Assembly: GCF_000982415.1 (NCBI RefSeq)
Contig: NZ_LANI01000003.1
Coordinates: 186,001-250,000, forward strand
Source: Kiloniella litopenaei
GTDB taxonomy: Bacteria > Pseudomonadota > Alphaproteobacteria > Kiloniellales > Kiloniellaceae
DNA length: 64,000 bases
Direction of reading: 5' to 3'
Shown: positions 18,762-28,306 of the stretch, piece by piece
Numbering within the stretch: the first letter of the stretch is position 1
How the letters are laid out: every line of letters starts with the position of its first letter
Notes under the pieces: generated by a model
What the model saw: only the letters and a program-made list of their open reading frames with translations
What the model was told of the DNA's origin: nothing
Databases searched by the model: none
Made by a program: the position numbers and the translations under genes

Positions 18762-21605
18762 TTATGAAGCCCGGGACAAAACATTTGCACAACGACTACA
18801 GGTCCCCTCTGCGTTTGGATGGCTTCCAACATCGGGAAGAACTTTCCAACAACGTTCGCACTTGTTACCTTCCGCACTATCCACCACAACGCCGACACCA
18901 TCGACATCGTTTAGGCGATAAGCCTCTTGTGGAGCATCTGCCTCAACCAGTTCGATCTGTGATGTAATACAGATATCAGCCATATCAAGATCACCAATGG
19001 CTGAAAGCAATTCCGGACGATTGATATAAACTGCCGGACGTGCCTGAAGGCTGGACCCGATTTTTTTCTCGGCTCTTAGAACTTCGATCGCCCCGGTAAC
19101 AACACGGCGCACTTCGCGAACATTATCCCAACGCTCGGCAAGGGTATCATTCTTCCAGTCAGCAGGAACTACAGGGAAGGTACGCAGGTGTACAGATTCT
19201 GCTTCGTCTGTTTTACCACGAGCCAACCATGCTTCTTCTGTCGTAAAGCACAAGATTGGTGCCAACCATGCCGTCAGTGCATCAAAAAGAGTATCAATCA
19301 CGGTACGGCAAGCACGGCGTTCCAGCGTATCCACGCCGTCGCAATAGAGAGTATCCTTGCGAATGTCGAGATAGAAAGCCGACAGGTCCAGCGCACAGAA
19401 ATTATGCAGCGCCTGGAACATCGCATGATAGTCATAATCGGCACATGACTGTCGAACAATCGCGTCCAACTCGGTCAGGCGATGCAGAACCCATTTTTCC
19501 AGTGCGGGCATTTGCTCGACAGGTAAACGCTCGGCATCGTTAAATCCATCAAGACTTCCCAACAAGAAACGAAGCGTGTTCCTCAGACGACGATAGGAAT
19601 CTGCCTGATACTTCAGAATTTCATCACCGACACGCAGATCTTGTGAGTAATCAGACGCTACCACCCAAAGACGTAGGATATCTGCACCGTATTTGGCATT
19701 GATTTCAGCAGGTGCCGTAATGTTCCCCAAAGACTTGGACATCTTCCGGCCTTTGTTATCCAAAACAAAGCCATGTGTTAAGACAGCATCATAGGGCGCA
19801 CGACCACGCGTACCGGCAGATTCCAGCAAAGACGTGTGGAACCAGCCACGGTGTTGATCCGACCCTTCAAGATAGAGATCCGCAGGCCATTTCAGTTCGG
19901 GACGCGCTTCCAGAACAAAGCTGTGGGTTGATCCGGAATCAAACCAAACCTCGATGACATCCTGGATTTGCTCGTAATCATCCGGATTATATTCGTTACC
20001 AAGAAAACGTGCTGGCGGACTGTTAAACCATGCATCACCGCCTTCTTGTTCAAAGGCATCAACAATGCGATCCAGAACCTTCTGATCACGGAGGGGCTCG
20101 CCGGTTTTCTTTTCCATAAAGATTGGCAACGGCACACCCCAGACACGCTGACGGGAAACACACCAGTCCGGACGGCCTTCGACCATCTTGTAAAGGCGGG
20201 TTGATCCTTTTTCAGGAATAAACCGCGTATCATCAATAGCTTTAAGTGCTTTATCTCTTAAATCATTGGTTTCCATAGAGATAAACCACTGAGGCGTCGC
20301 ACGGAACACCAATGGAGCTTTGGAACGCCAGGAATGCGGATAGCTATGACGCATTGATCCCTTGGCCAACAAAGAACCAGATTCAATCAAGGCCTTGATC
20401 ACACGACCATTGGCATCACCAGCTTTACCCTCTTGCGTATAGACACAGGACCCGGCAAAAAATGGAACGTGATCATAATAGACACCAGCCTCGTCAATCA
20501 TCATCGGCACTTCGAGCCCGTGTTGACGACCAAGCTCGTTATCATCTGCACCATGGCTTGGTGCGATATGAACAAATCCAGTACCAGCGTCATTGGTAAC
20601 AAAATCTGCGTTCAGCAACGGTACTTCGTAATCATAACCGCCATCAGCACCTTCAAGCCCATTAAGCGGATGTTTGATCTTAACATTTGAAAGATCCGAA
20701 ACGGTACCGACTTCGGTCCAGGCTTCGATCTTGGCGTCAATTTTGACCTGTTCGGCAAGCTCGCGGTTTAGAACCAGACGCTCCCCAACCTTGGCGATGC
20801 TGTTTTCACCAAGCTCAGTAACTTCGTAAACCACATACTCAAACTCTGCACCACAAGCCACTGCCCGGTTTGCAGGAATTGTCCATGGCGTGGTTGTCCA
20901 GATGATGATCGATGCGCCGTCCAGCAATTTGTCATTACTGCTGGCAATCGGGAAGCGTACCCAAATGGTTGGCGATTTCAGTTCGTGGTATTCAACCTCG
21001 GCATCAGCCAAGGCAGTCTTTTCAACGACTGACCACAAAACAGCCTTGGTCCCCATATAGAGGCCCTTGTTCATCAAGAACTTGCCCATTTCCTTCACAA
21101 TCAGAGCTTCTGATTGATAGTTCATGGTTTTGTAGGGCTGTTCCCAATCAGCTTCGATACCCAGGCGTTTGAACTCTTCGATCTGGATATTGATCCACTT
21201 GTCAGCAAACTCACGGCATTCCTTGCGGAATTCAACAACAGGAACTTCGTCTTTATCCTGACCGCGTTCGCGGTAGCCTTCTTCCACTTTCCATTCAATC
21301 GGCAGTCCGTGGCAATCCCAACCCGGTACATAGTGTGCGTCTTTGCCCAACATCTGTTGAGAACGGTTAATCACATCCTTGAGAACTTTATTGAGGGCGT
21401 GCCCCATATGAAGATGACCGTTTGCATAAGGCGGACCATCGTGCAGCGTAAACTTTTCACGTCCTTTGCTTTGAGCACGCAGTTTTTCAAACAGCCCAAT
21501 ATCGGCCCAGTGCTGCAAAATTTCCGGCTCTTTTTTGGGCAAGCCAGCGCGCATAGGGAAATCAGTCTTGGGTAGAAAAACAGTATCTTTATAGTCCGTG
21601 CTCAT
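18762..21605 (-). CDS. ileS: isoleucyl-tRNA synthetase
   Basis: A 947-aa class I synthetase charging tRNA-Ile. The HIGH motif appears as HMGH in YANGHLHMGHALNKVLKD (about residue 65), KMSKS is at about residue 620, and the editing domain lies between them with TTPWTIPANRAVA. A C-terminal zinc ribbon (CERCWKV ... CSRCANVL) is present, as in the bacterial type. It is first in the ileS-lspA-DUF3035 operon. I see no T-box leader in the 48 bases between it and ribF. Confidence 0.98.
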   Translation of the reverse strand: MSTDYKDTVFLPKTDFPMRAGLPKKEPEILQHWADIGLFEKLRAQSKGREKFTLHDGPPYANGHLHMGHALNKVLKDVINRSQQMLGKDAHYVPGWDCHGLPIEWKVEEGYRERGQDKDEVPVVEFRKECREFADKWINIQIEEFKRLGIEADWEQPYKTMNYQSEALIVKEMGKFLMNKGLYMGTKAVLWSVVEKTALADAEVEYHELKSPTIWVRFPIASSNDKLLDGASIIIWTTTPWTIPANRAVACGAEFEYVVYEVTELGENSIAKVGERLVLNRELAEQVKIDAKIEAWTEVGTVSDLSNVKIKHPLNGLEGADGGYDYEVPLLNADFVTNDAGTGFVHIAPSHGADDNELGRQHGLEVPMMIDEAGVYYDHVPFFAGSCVYTQEGKAGDANGRVIKALIESGSLLAKGSMRHSYPHSWRSKAPLVFRATPQWFISMETNDLRDKALKAIDDTRFIPEKGSTRLYKMVEGRPDWCVSRQRVWGVPLPIFMEKKTGEPLRDQKVLDRIVDAFEQEGGDAWFNSPPARFLGNEYNPDDYEQIQDVIEVWFDSGSTHSFVLEARPELKWPADLYLEGSDQHRGWFHTSLLESAGTRGRAPYDAVLTHGFVLDNKGRKMSKSLGNITAPAEINAKYGADILRLWVVASDYSQDLRVGDEILKYQADSYRRLRNTLRFLLGSLDGFNDAERLPVEQMPALEKWVLHRLTELDAIVRQSCADYDYHAMFQALHNFCALDLSAFYLDIRKDTLYCDGVDTLERRACRTVIDTLFDALTAWLAPILCFTTEEAWLARGKTDEAESVHLRTFPVVPADWKNDTLAERWDNVREVRRVVTGAIEVLRAEKKIGSSLQARPAVYINRPELLSAIGDLDMADICITSQIELVEADAPQEAYRLNDVDGVGVVVDSAEGNKCERCWKVLPDVGSHPNAEGTCSRCANVLSRAS

Positions 21606-21653
21606 GGAGCCATTCTTTCGTATTTAACAATTATGCCGTTTTAACAACTATGT

Positions 21654-22649
21654 TTATTGCTGACCTGTTGTCGAAACAACAGGGTCAATTGGATGATCAG
21701 GTAATTCCAGTAATAGCTTGCGTGCTTGTTCACTGTCATTTTTGATCTGTTCAGTCAGGGCTGTGAGGCCATCAAATTTCTTTTCAGGGCGCAGATATTC
21801 CACGATTTGCACCCGAAGGTCCATATCATAAATATCTTCGTCAAAATCAAAGATAAAAACCTCTAGGTTTACTGCTTCGCCATCCACCGTCGGACGTACG
21901 CCAATATTCGCTACACCATTGTACCAATGGGTTAATCCAAAGCCCTCAACACCAGCCTTGGCAACACGCACCGCATACACGCCCAAACTGGGGACAAGAT
22001 AGTTTTTCATGGATAGATTCGCGGTCGGAAAACCAATTGTTCTTCCGCGCTTAAATCCATGCATTACCGTGCCATCAATTTCCCAATAGCGGCCAAGAAT
22101 TCTTGCCGCATCACCTGGCCTTCCGGCCTTCAAGTATTCGCGAATGCGTGATGAAGACAAAACAACATCGTTTTTATCTTCGACCAAAGTGGCGGCTGTC
22201 ACTCCGAAACCGTGTTCTTTCCCCATCTTTTCGAGCAGCGTCGCATTACCTTGGCGATCTTTACCAAAACAAAAATCACCCCCGATAACCAAATGTTGTG
22301 CACCAAGATCACGAACCAAGGTTTCAAGAACAAACGATTCAGCCGATTTCTTGGCAAAATCCAGTGTAAAGTCCTGAATATAGACATGATCAACGCCGAC
22401 CTTTTTCAAGGCATGCGCTTTTGCGATCATTGGCGTCAATCGAAAGCAAGGTTGATCTGGCTTAAACAGTGATCGTGGATGGGGTTCAAAGGTCAAAACA
22501 GCCAAAGGGCGATTCAACTTTTCCGCAATGGCTCTTGCTTGGCCAATCACAGCCTGATGCCCCAAATGAACACCATCAAAATTGCCGATAGCAACAACGG
22601 CCCTTCGTGCATCATCCGGTAGATTGGTAAAGTTGTGAAAAACTGCCAT
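21654..22649 (-). CDS. ribF: bifunctional riboflavin kinase / FAD synthetase
   Basis: RibF makes FMN and then FAD from riboflavin. The N-terminal FAD synthetase domain begins with IGNFDGVHLGHQAVI, and SSSRIREYL marks its end. The C-terminal kinase domain has the GFPTANL motif and the catalytic Glu in the VNLEVFIFDF segment. Length 331 aa is slightly long at the C terminus. It lies 48 bases upstream of ileS in the same direction, the usual ribF-ileS-lspA order. Confidence 0.96.
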   Translation of the reverse strand: MAVFHNFTNLPDDARRAVVAIGNFDGVHLGHQAVIGQARAIAEKLNRPLAVLTFEPHPRSLFKPDQPCFRLTPMIAKAHALKKVGVDHVYIQDFTLDFAKKSAESFVLETLVRDLGAQHLVIGGDFCFGKDRQGNATLLEKMGKEHGFGVTAATLVEDKNDVVLSSSRIREYLKAGRPGDAARILGRYWEIDGTVMHGFKRGRTIGFPTANLSMKNYLVPSLGVYAVRVAKAGVEGFGLTHWYNGVANIGVRPTVDGEAVNLEVFIFDFDEDIYDMDLRVQIVEYLRPEKKFDGLTALTEQIKNDSEQARKLLLELPDHPIDPVVSTTGQQ

Positions 22650-22781
22650 TTATTAACCTAGGCTTCCAGCCTCTGAGCTCCAGAAAAATTCTATTATATC
22701 GACGACAGACGCTTATGACGGCTTCTCTCTATGAGCAACCACACCATAAATGCGTCCGAAAGGCCTATGAATACTAGGTCA

Positions 22782-22803
22782 AAGGCTGCTTGAAAACAGC
22801 CTT
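22782..22803 (-). terminator. possible weak terminator downstream of the MaoC gene
   Basis: AAGGCTG and CAGCCTT form a 7-bp stem with an 8-base loop, about 37 bases past the MaoC stop. Only three Ts follow on the minus strand; on the plus strand a longer T-run follows after six bases. The rest of 22650-22839 shows nothing else I can name. Confidence 0.3.
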
Positions 22804-22839
22804 ATGGCTTTTTTATCAAAAGATTTGGCAACAAGAGCC

Positions 22840-23271
22840 TTATTGATCGCGAGATGACACCATAACAGTTGCTTCGCCATCAAGGACATCTTTCCCCCTG
22901 ACCTGACAAAGTGTCTCGAGAATTACGCGCTTTTTCGATACCATTACTTCCCGAACACGAACAATCGCCGTGACTGTATCACCGATACGAACAGGCCCCT
23001 TAAACCTGAGAGATTGGGAAAGATAAATACAACCCGGGCCAGGTAATCTGGTTCCCAAAACAGTCGACAAGTAAGATGCGGTTAGCATGCCATGAGCAAT
23101 TCGCCCTTCAAACACACTCTTCTTTGCGGCTTCTTCATCAATATGTACGGGGTTCGTATCACCAGAAACACCCGCAAACAAAACGATATCAGCTTCGGTT
23201 ACAGTCTTGGAGAATGATGCCTCCATTCCCTCGCTCAGATCTTCGATATAATACCCTTGCTGCCCGAACAT
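22840..23271 (-). CDS. MaoC family (R)-specific enoyl-CoA hydratase-like protein
   Basis: This 143-aa single hot-dog domain carries the hydratase-2 motif SGDTNPVHID with the catalytic Asp and His, followed by GRIAHGML. Such PhaJ-like enzymes hydrate trans-2-enoyl-CoA to (R)-3-hydroxyacyl-CoA, feeding polyhydroxyalkanoate or acyl-CoA pathways. The start is supported by GGGGAGAG. It is a single gene with its own promoter region; no polyhydroxyalkanoate synthase is in the window, so the physiological substrate is open. Confidence 0.85.
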   Translation of the reverse strand: MFGQQGYYIEDLSEGMEASFSKTVTEADIVLFAGVSGDTNPVHIDEEAAKKSVFEGRIAHGMLTASYLSTVLGTRLPGPGCIYLSQSLRFKGPVRIGDTVTAIVRVREVMVSKKRVILETLCQVRGKDVLDGEATVMVSSRDQ

Positions 23272-23506
23272 GAGCTCTCCCCTTTGCCGCAGGTCTGCTT
23301 TAATTTTATTATTACTTAAATGACCTTGGGATTAGTATTATTCTTTCCCAAAAATCAATCTCTGGATAACTTCACAAAAAAAATACGCCATTTCGCACTT
23401 GCGAACAAGGTCTATTTTTGCAGCGCAGCATATGCTCTTTCCGACCTTTGGCATTCGTCAAAAAATGATCTAAGATGCATCTTGGTTTTACACAAAGGTT
23501 GATCCG

Positions 23507-23950
23507 GTGCTCTTATTAAAAAAAACATTTGCTGCTATTTCCATTCTGTTGGCGCTCTCGGCTTGCGGGGCGAGCAAACAGGCAAAGCCCATAACTGGTG
23601 GCCTACCCGCAATTTCACCGGAAAGTGCCCGGATATATTTTTACCGTTCTCAAGTACCCTTTCTTGCTGCAATAAAACCAGAATTCCTTGTAAACGGAAA
23701 ATCCGTTGGTACAGCTAAAGTCAATCAGGTTCTATACCGCGACGCACAACCGGGTAACTATGAGATCAAGATATCATCAGATATCGAGAACCCGATTTTG
23801 ATACTCTTAAAGCCGGGGAAAGCGCGTTACTTTAAAGCTTATGGAACAACATCGGTTATCCGCAGCTATCACGCGATCAAAGAAGTTGCAGAAGATGAAG
23901 CCTTGAAAGAAATTCAGGGGCAAAAACTGTTAGCCCCTGATCAAAATTAG
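23507..23950 (+). CDS. DUF2846-like lipoprotein
   Basis: The gene encodes 147 aa beginning at GTG 23507. A short basic N terminus, a hydrophobic stretch and lipobox LSAC at about residues 17-20 indicate a lipoprotein. The mature part contains ARIYFYR, an FLVNGKSVG segment, and a C-terminal half rich in beta strands (PGNYEIKISS), like DUF2846. Function is unknown. The 235 bases upstream, back to the MaoC gene, hold no other gene I can support; they are AT-rich and should carry both divergent promoters. Confidence 0.7.
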   Translation: MLLLKKTFAAISILLALSACGASKQAKPITGGLPAISPESARIYFYRSQVPFLAAIKPEFLVNGKSVGTAKVNQVLYRDAQPGNYEIKISSDIENPILILLKPGKARYFKAYGTTSVIRSYHAIKEVAEDEALKEIQGQKLLAPDQN

Positions 23951-24036
23951 TTTCTGTAGCCTGTAATTACATCACTCAAGATTACACTTATCTGTAAGCC
24001 TTAGTCCCCAAGCATTAAGCAATATCAGAATTGCTT

Positions 24037-24070
24037 GGCTTTGAGAATTTTTGGGCTTTGAGAATTTTTG
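24037..24070. repeat. 17-bp tandem duplication in intergenic DNA
   Basis: GGCTTTGAGAATTTTTG occurs twice back to back (24037-24053 and 24054-24070), then GG. It lies between the convergent DUF2846-like and RsmB-like genes. It looks like a recent slippage duplication rather than a functional site. Confidence 0.8.
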
Positions 24071-24116
24071 GGTTGGGCGATACTCCCTCTGGTTCACCAA
24101 CGGATCGATCTGCGGC

Positions 24117-25709
24117 TTAATCCATACTTCTTTCCAAGATGGCAGCAAAAAAGCCATCCGTATCATTTGTGGCTGGACTTAAACGAAGCATATCGCCCAT
24201 GGTCTCAGGCATAGGAGACGGCATTTTTGTATCCCAAACATCTTTTACGGGGACCAGTTTGAAATCGGGGCGGGAACGAAGAAACCTCGCGATCTGGTCT
24301 TCATTTTCAACAGGTAACAAAGAGCAGGTAGCGTACACCAGACGTCCCCCGGGCTTCACCAAGCGGGCCGCGGATGTCAGAATACTTTCCTGTAGGGTTA
24401 CCAGTTCTTCCAGATCGGTTTCATCCCTGCGCCATTTCGAATCAGGGGCGCGACGCCAGGATCCCGTGCCGCTACAAGGCGCATCAACGAGAACGCGATC
24501 AAATTTACCTTTGTTCTTTTTCACCCAGGGATCGCGTTCGCTCTCCAAAACCTTTCGCTCGGCATTAAAAACGCCAGCACGCTTCAGACGTTGCGCTGCA
24601 CGGGCCAAACGTTTGTTATGGACATCAGCAGCAATCAGTTGCCCGCGATTATCCATCTCTGCGGCCAAAGCCAGCGTTTTGCCCCCGGCCCCGGCACAGA
24701 AATCAATTACACGCTGTCCAGGCTCTACGGCAACCATTGTTGCCAAAACCTGTGACCCGGCATCCTGAATTTCGAACTCCCCACGTTCATAGAATGGTAG
24801 ATGTGCCTTCCGCCCAGCATCAGTGATTCGCAAACCATAGGGCAGCCAGTCAAGTTTCTCGACTTTGCATCCTGCTTTTTCCAGCCTTGGAATCAGATCA
24901 TCACGGTTACCCTTGAAAGGATTAACGCGGATATCAAGCGGCGCAGGCTCTCGTAACGCATCAACTTCTTCGGCAAAGCGATCTCCAAAAACCTCTCGCA
25001 AGCCCTTCTCCGCCCAGGCTGGACACTCAAGAGTGACAGCCTCTGGCATGGTTTCATCCGCAAGGCGCTTTCCATCCATTGCGCTTAACGCGCGGGCTTC
25101 GGAATCGGTTAATCGCTTTAGATATCCGCCACCACCTTTGCAAAAATGCGTAATATCCTGAACATTCTTGCCATGGGTCAGGACAAGATCCGCGAGCAAA
25201 AGTTTGCGCACCTGTGGTGTTTGTCCATTGACTTCCAGCCACCATAACAAACGGCGGTAACGGCGGACGACCCCCCATACCATATCGCGGATACGGGTGT
25301 GATCACGCGGGGTCAACCGCCCCTTTATATTGGAAAAATGTGCTGCCAGTGCCCGATCGATGGGGCTATCAGAATTTGTCGCCTCTTCCAAAACAGCCAG
25401 AACATGAAACAACAACCGCCCCATGGGCAAATCAACACGTTCTGCGCCACGCGCCAATCTTGCACCACTTTTTACTGGCTCAACATCTGACCGTTTTGTG
25501 TAAAAATTTCTCTCGCCTGCCGGATTGCGTTCTTTTTCCCGATGATCACGCGCTCTACCCGGCTGCCGTTTCTTTTGAGGATCGGCCTCGCGTCGTTGCT
25601 CCGTCCCTTTTCCATGTTTCTGTGCAAGGAATCTTTCTTTACGCGCCTGTTGTTTTTCAGAACGCACCTTACCGTCAGCTGAATTTTTATCGCGAGGTTG
25701 ATCAGACAC
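24117..25709 (-). CDS. RsmB/NOL1-NOP2-type RNA cytosine-5 methyltransferase
   Basis: The protein is 530 aa. A charged, low-complexity N terminus of ~75 residues (Lys/Arg/Glu-rich) is followed by an NusB-like helical region and a Rossmann methyltransferase domain. The SAM motif is VIDFCAGAGGKTLALAAEM. The two Cys expected in m5C enzymes are in VDAPCSGTGSWRRAPDSKWR and YATCSLLPVEN. It is probably an rRNA m5C methyltransferase of the RsmB group, though the exact target cannot be assigned. GTG 25709 is supported by AGGAG 6-7 bases upstream. The ArsC/Spx-like gene lies 10 bases upstream, likely in the same transcript. Confidence 0.9.
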   Translation of the reverse strand: MSDQPRDKNSADGKVRSEKQQARKERFLAQKHGKGTEQRREADPQKKRQPGRARDHREKERNPAGERNFYTKRSDVEPVKSGARLARGAERVDLPMGRLLFHVLAVLEEATNSDSPIDRALAAHFSNIKGRLTPRDHTRIRDMVWGVVRRYRRLLWWLEVNGQTPQVRKLLLADLVLTHGKNVQDITHFCKGGGGYLKRLTDSEARALSAMDGKRLADETMPEAVTLECPAWAEKGLREVFGDRFAEEVDALREPAPLDIRVNPFKGNRDDLIPRLEKAGCKVEKLDWLPYGLRITDAGRKAHLPFYERGEFEIQDAGSQVLATMVAVEPGQRVIDFCAGAGGKTLALAAEMDNRGQLIAADVHNKRLARAAQRLKRAGVFNAERKVLESERDPWVKKNKGKFDRVLVDAPCSGTGSWRRAPDSKWRRDETDLEELVTLQESILTSAARLVKPGGRLVYATCSLLPVENEDQIARFLRSRPDFKLVPVKDVWDTKMPSPMPETMGDMLRLSPATNDTDGFFAAILERSMD

Positions 25710-25718
25710 AGTACGCTC

Positions 25719-26063
25719 CTAAAGGCCCAAAAGGGCTTGTTCATTTTTGGTAAAGCCGACAATGACACCTTGTGGCGTATCAAACACGGGGCGCTTAATA
25801 AGTGTCGGATTATCCAACATCAAATCACGGGCAACAGCCTCATTAACTGAATCTTTGATATCGTCCGATAAATTCCGCCAGGTCGTGCCTCTTTTATTAA
25901 GCAGCTTTTCCCACCCTGCGGAAGCTATCCATTTATCAAGATCATCAGCAGACAAACCATCCACACGAAAATCATGATACTGATGATCAAGACCTGCGGC
26001 AGATAATGCTTTAAGCGCCTTTCGACACGTATCACAGTTCTTAATTCCATAGACTTTAATCAT
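25719..26063 (-). CDS. ArsC/Spx family thioredoxin-fold protein
   Basis: A 114-aa protein starting MIKVYGIKNCDTCRKA with a CxxC motif, plus IKRPVFDTPQGVIVGF near the C terminus, as in the Spx/YffB branch of the ArsC family. A role as true arsenate reductase is unlikely: no ars genes are near, and the fold is shared by redox and regulatory proteins. It lies just upstream of the RsmB-like gene in the same direction. ATG 26063 is preferred to TTG 26066. Confidence 0.85.
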   Translation of the reverse strand: MIKVYGIKNCDTCRKALKALSAAGLDHQYHDFRVDGLSADDLDKWIASAGWEKLLNKRGTTWRNLSDDIKDSVNEAVARDLMLDNPTLIKRPVFDTPQGVIVGFTKNEQALLGL

Positions 26064-26154
26064 CAATTTTTCCGTTCCTAAATAAATTCTGTCCCCTAGG
26101 TAAACTTCTGATCACGAAATGCAAGCAAAGTTGTCAATTCATTAAACATAGCAC

Positions 26155-26850
26155 CTAAGCAAATTTTGTAGTCCTTCTATTCTGCATAAGTATTTTTGTG
26201 ACAAGATCCATTCCGATTGCAGCCATAAGGACCGCTTGAAGGTCCTTGTCTTTACTATAAAGCTTCTCAAGATCAGATCGTTCCCACACCAAGCACTTTG
26301 TCCGTTCCTTTGTTGTTACCGTTGCACCAGCCTTTTCCATTGTCAAAAAAGACATTTCCCCTGCAAATTGCCCACTCCCAAGCTCACCAACACGTCGATG
26401 CCTAACAGATACAAAAGCTTTTCCCTCTAACAAAAGAAATAATCTATCCGGGCACTCTCCTTCAAATAGAAGTGTTTCTCCTTGTTCCAGTTCCACCCAA
26501 CTGGCTGCCTTAAAAAGACGTTTTACGAATACCCGATCCATTTTGGGAAATGCTTTAGCTTTCAAAATACTCTCTTCGTCTGACAAGCTGGAACGGTGCT
26601 TTTCCAAAATAAGGAGTGTGGAATGAATCAGATTTACCACAATCAAAAGGACATTCCCGAAAAAAGATAACCACATCGGTCCATTTTCTGGCAACAATGC
26701 CGCGACGGCCATCGCTATTTTGGCAACAATTGTAAAAATTCGAAGCCATAGAATATCACTGACAACAAAAGCAACAAAAGTGAGCAAGAAGCCTATTGCA
26801 ATTAGTACTTCGGGAAGACTGGAAAGGTTTTCCTGAATAATAGAATGCAT
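26155..26850 (-). CDS. Popeye-like membrane protein with cyclic-nucleotide-binding domain
   Basis: The 231-aa protein has three closely spaced hydrophobic segments (about residues 12-34, 36-54, 58-81) and a C-terminal cNMP-binding beta-roll (about 100-225). The membrane part has the pattern D-x-LWLR ... PMWLSFFGNVLLIVVN, resembling animal Popeye-domain (POPDC) proteins, which bind cAMP and have bacterial relatives. The phosphate-binding cassette reads FAGEMSFLTMEKAGATV: the Gly-Glu pair is kept, but the Arg that normally contacts the phosphate (R-x-A-T-V position) is Ala. It has no DNA-binding domain, so it is likely a membrane sensor or scaffold. It stands alone. Confidence 0.75.
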   Translation of the reverse strand: MHSIIQENLSSLPEVLIAIGFLLTFVAFVVSDILWLRIFTIVAKIAMAVAALLPENGPMWLSFFGNVLLIVVNLIHSTLLILEKHRSSLSDEESILKAKAFPKMDRVFVKRLFKAASWVELEQGETLLFEGECPDRLFLLLEGKAFVSVRHRRVGELGSGQFAGEMSFLTMEKAGATVTTKERTKCLVWERSDLEKLYSKDKDLQAVLMAAIGMDLVTKILMQNRRTTKFA

Positions 26851-27060
26851 TGAACCAACTCCACTTTATTATTGCGCCTGTACGTCCGGACTTATTGTTC
26901 TATGAACCATAGATATAGATTGGCCAAGTCTGATATCGGCCTCAAAGCTATTTCAAATTATTGTTACAGCTTGGCGTTTTTTCTGAATTCAGGTATTACC
27001 CGCTTAAATGTTTCCGAAAAATTGCCACATTAAAGCAGCCAAGGACCAAAAGAGAGATCC

Positions 27061-28266
27061 ATGCAAAACAGCTCCCCACAGGAACAACGGGATGTCGTTA
27101 TCATCGGTGCAGGTGCCGCAGGTCTTATGTGCGCCATTGAGGCCGGGAAAAGAGGGCGGCGCGTTCTGGTCATAGATCACGCTAAGAAGCTGTGCGAAAA
27201 GATCCGTATTTCAGGTGGCGGGCGCTGTAACTTCACCAACATCCATACCACAGCAGGTGATTTTATTTCCGGTAACAAACACTTCTGCAAATCCGCTTTG
27301 GCACGCTATACCCCCTATGATTTCCTTGATTTGATGGCCAAACATGAAATCAAGTATCACGAGAAAACACTCGGGCAACTTTTCTGTGTCAACTCTGCAC
27401 AGGACATTATCGATATGCTACTCGCGGAATGTCGTGATGCCGGGGTTGAGATACAAAATCCAGTTTCTGTTAATGGGGTCCGACCTCTACCCGATAAAGC
27501 AAATGCGCCAAAATTTTCGCTGGAAACCAGTAAGGGTACGGTCACCTGTGAATCACTGGTCATAGCAACGGGGGGGCTTTCTATCCCGAAAATTGGCGCC
27601 ACAGATTTCGGCCACAGAATTGCACGGCAATTCGATATTCCCGTCACAGCAATCCGGCCTGCCCTCGTCCCCTTGACCCTGAACGCTGATGACAAAGCCT
27701 TTTGCAAAACACTAAGTGGTGTTTCTCAAGACTGTATTGCATCGGTCAAAAAACAAAGTTTCCATGAAAACCTGTTGTTTACCCATCGTGGATTAAGTGG
27801 CCCTGCTATTTTACAGATCTCGTCCTATCTGGAACCGGGAAAATCACTTTCCATTGATTTGCTACCCGGACAAAACATTGAAGACGAACTCACCGCAGAG
27901 GCAAACAAAAAAAAGACCATCACCAATGTCCTTGCCCCCTTTATGAGCAAGCGCTTTGCGCAGGAATGGGTCGAGCGGTTCAGTGAAAACAGAACACCAG
28001 CAGACATGGGCAGCAAAAAATTACGCGCAGTGGCCGAAACCATTCACAAGTGGGTCATTACCCCCTCAGGGGATGAGGGGTACGCCAAGGCGGAAGTGAC
28101 CCTTGGTGGCGTAAATACAAATGACCTTTCATCCAATACCATGGAAAGCAAAACACGACCCGGCCTCTTTTTTATCGGCGAGGTCGTTGATGTTACGGGA
28201 CATCTTGGCGGATTTAATTTCCAGTGGGCGTGGGCATCGGGTCACGCAGCAGGACAAGCCGTTTAA
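27061..28266 (+). CDS. HI0933/BaiN-type flavoprotein
   Basis: A 401-aa NAD(P)/FAD-dependent oxidoreductase-like protein. The N-terminal dinucleotide-binding motif is VIIGAGAAGLMCAIEAGKRG, followed by ISGGGRCNFTN, the signature of the HI0933/YhiN family. The C terminus carries GGVNTNDL and GLFFIGEVVDVTGHLGGFN, typical of the FAD-closing region. Biochemical role is not established for most members. It has its own ~210-base upstream region, which contains no other gene I can see. Confidence 0.9.
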   Translation: MQNSSPQEQRDVVIIGAGAAGLMCAIEAGKRGRRVLVIDHAKKLCEKIRISGGGRCNFTNIHTTAGDFISGNKHFCKSALARYTPYDFLDLMAKHEIKYHEKTLGQLFCVNSAQDIIDMLLAECRDAGVEIQNPVSVNGVRPLPDKANAPKFSLETSKGTVTCESLVIATGGLSIPKIGATDFGHRIARQFDIPVTAIRPALVPLTLNADDKAFCKTLSGVSQDCIASVKKQSFHENLLFTHRGLSGPAILQISSYLEPGKSLSIDLLPGQNIEDELTAEANKKKTITNVLAPFMSKRFAQEWVERFSENRTPADMGSKKLRAVAETIHKWVITPSGDEGYAKAEVTLGGVNTNDLSSNTMESKTRPGLFFIGEVVDVTGHLGGFNFQWAWASGHAAGQAV

Positions 28267-28306
28267 GACCTGTTCAACGTAACTTGACACCTCAGTAGAG
28301 TGCTAT

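Noticed and set aside
21114-21575. 153-codon plus-strand frame inside ileS
   Set aside because: It is entirely antisense to conserved ileS sequence, including the HIGH region; no ribosome site or family match.
25719-26063. Arsenate resistance gene
   Set aside because: CxxC and the lack of any ars neighbour fit the Spx/YffB branch better than ArsC proper.
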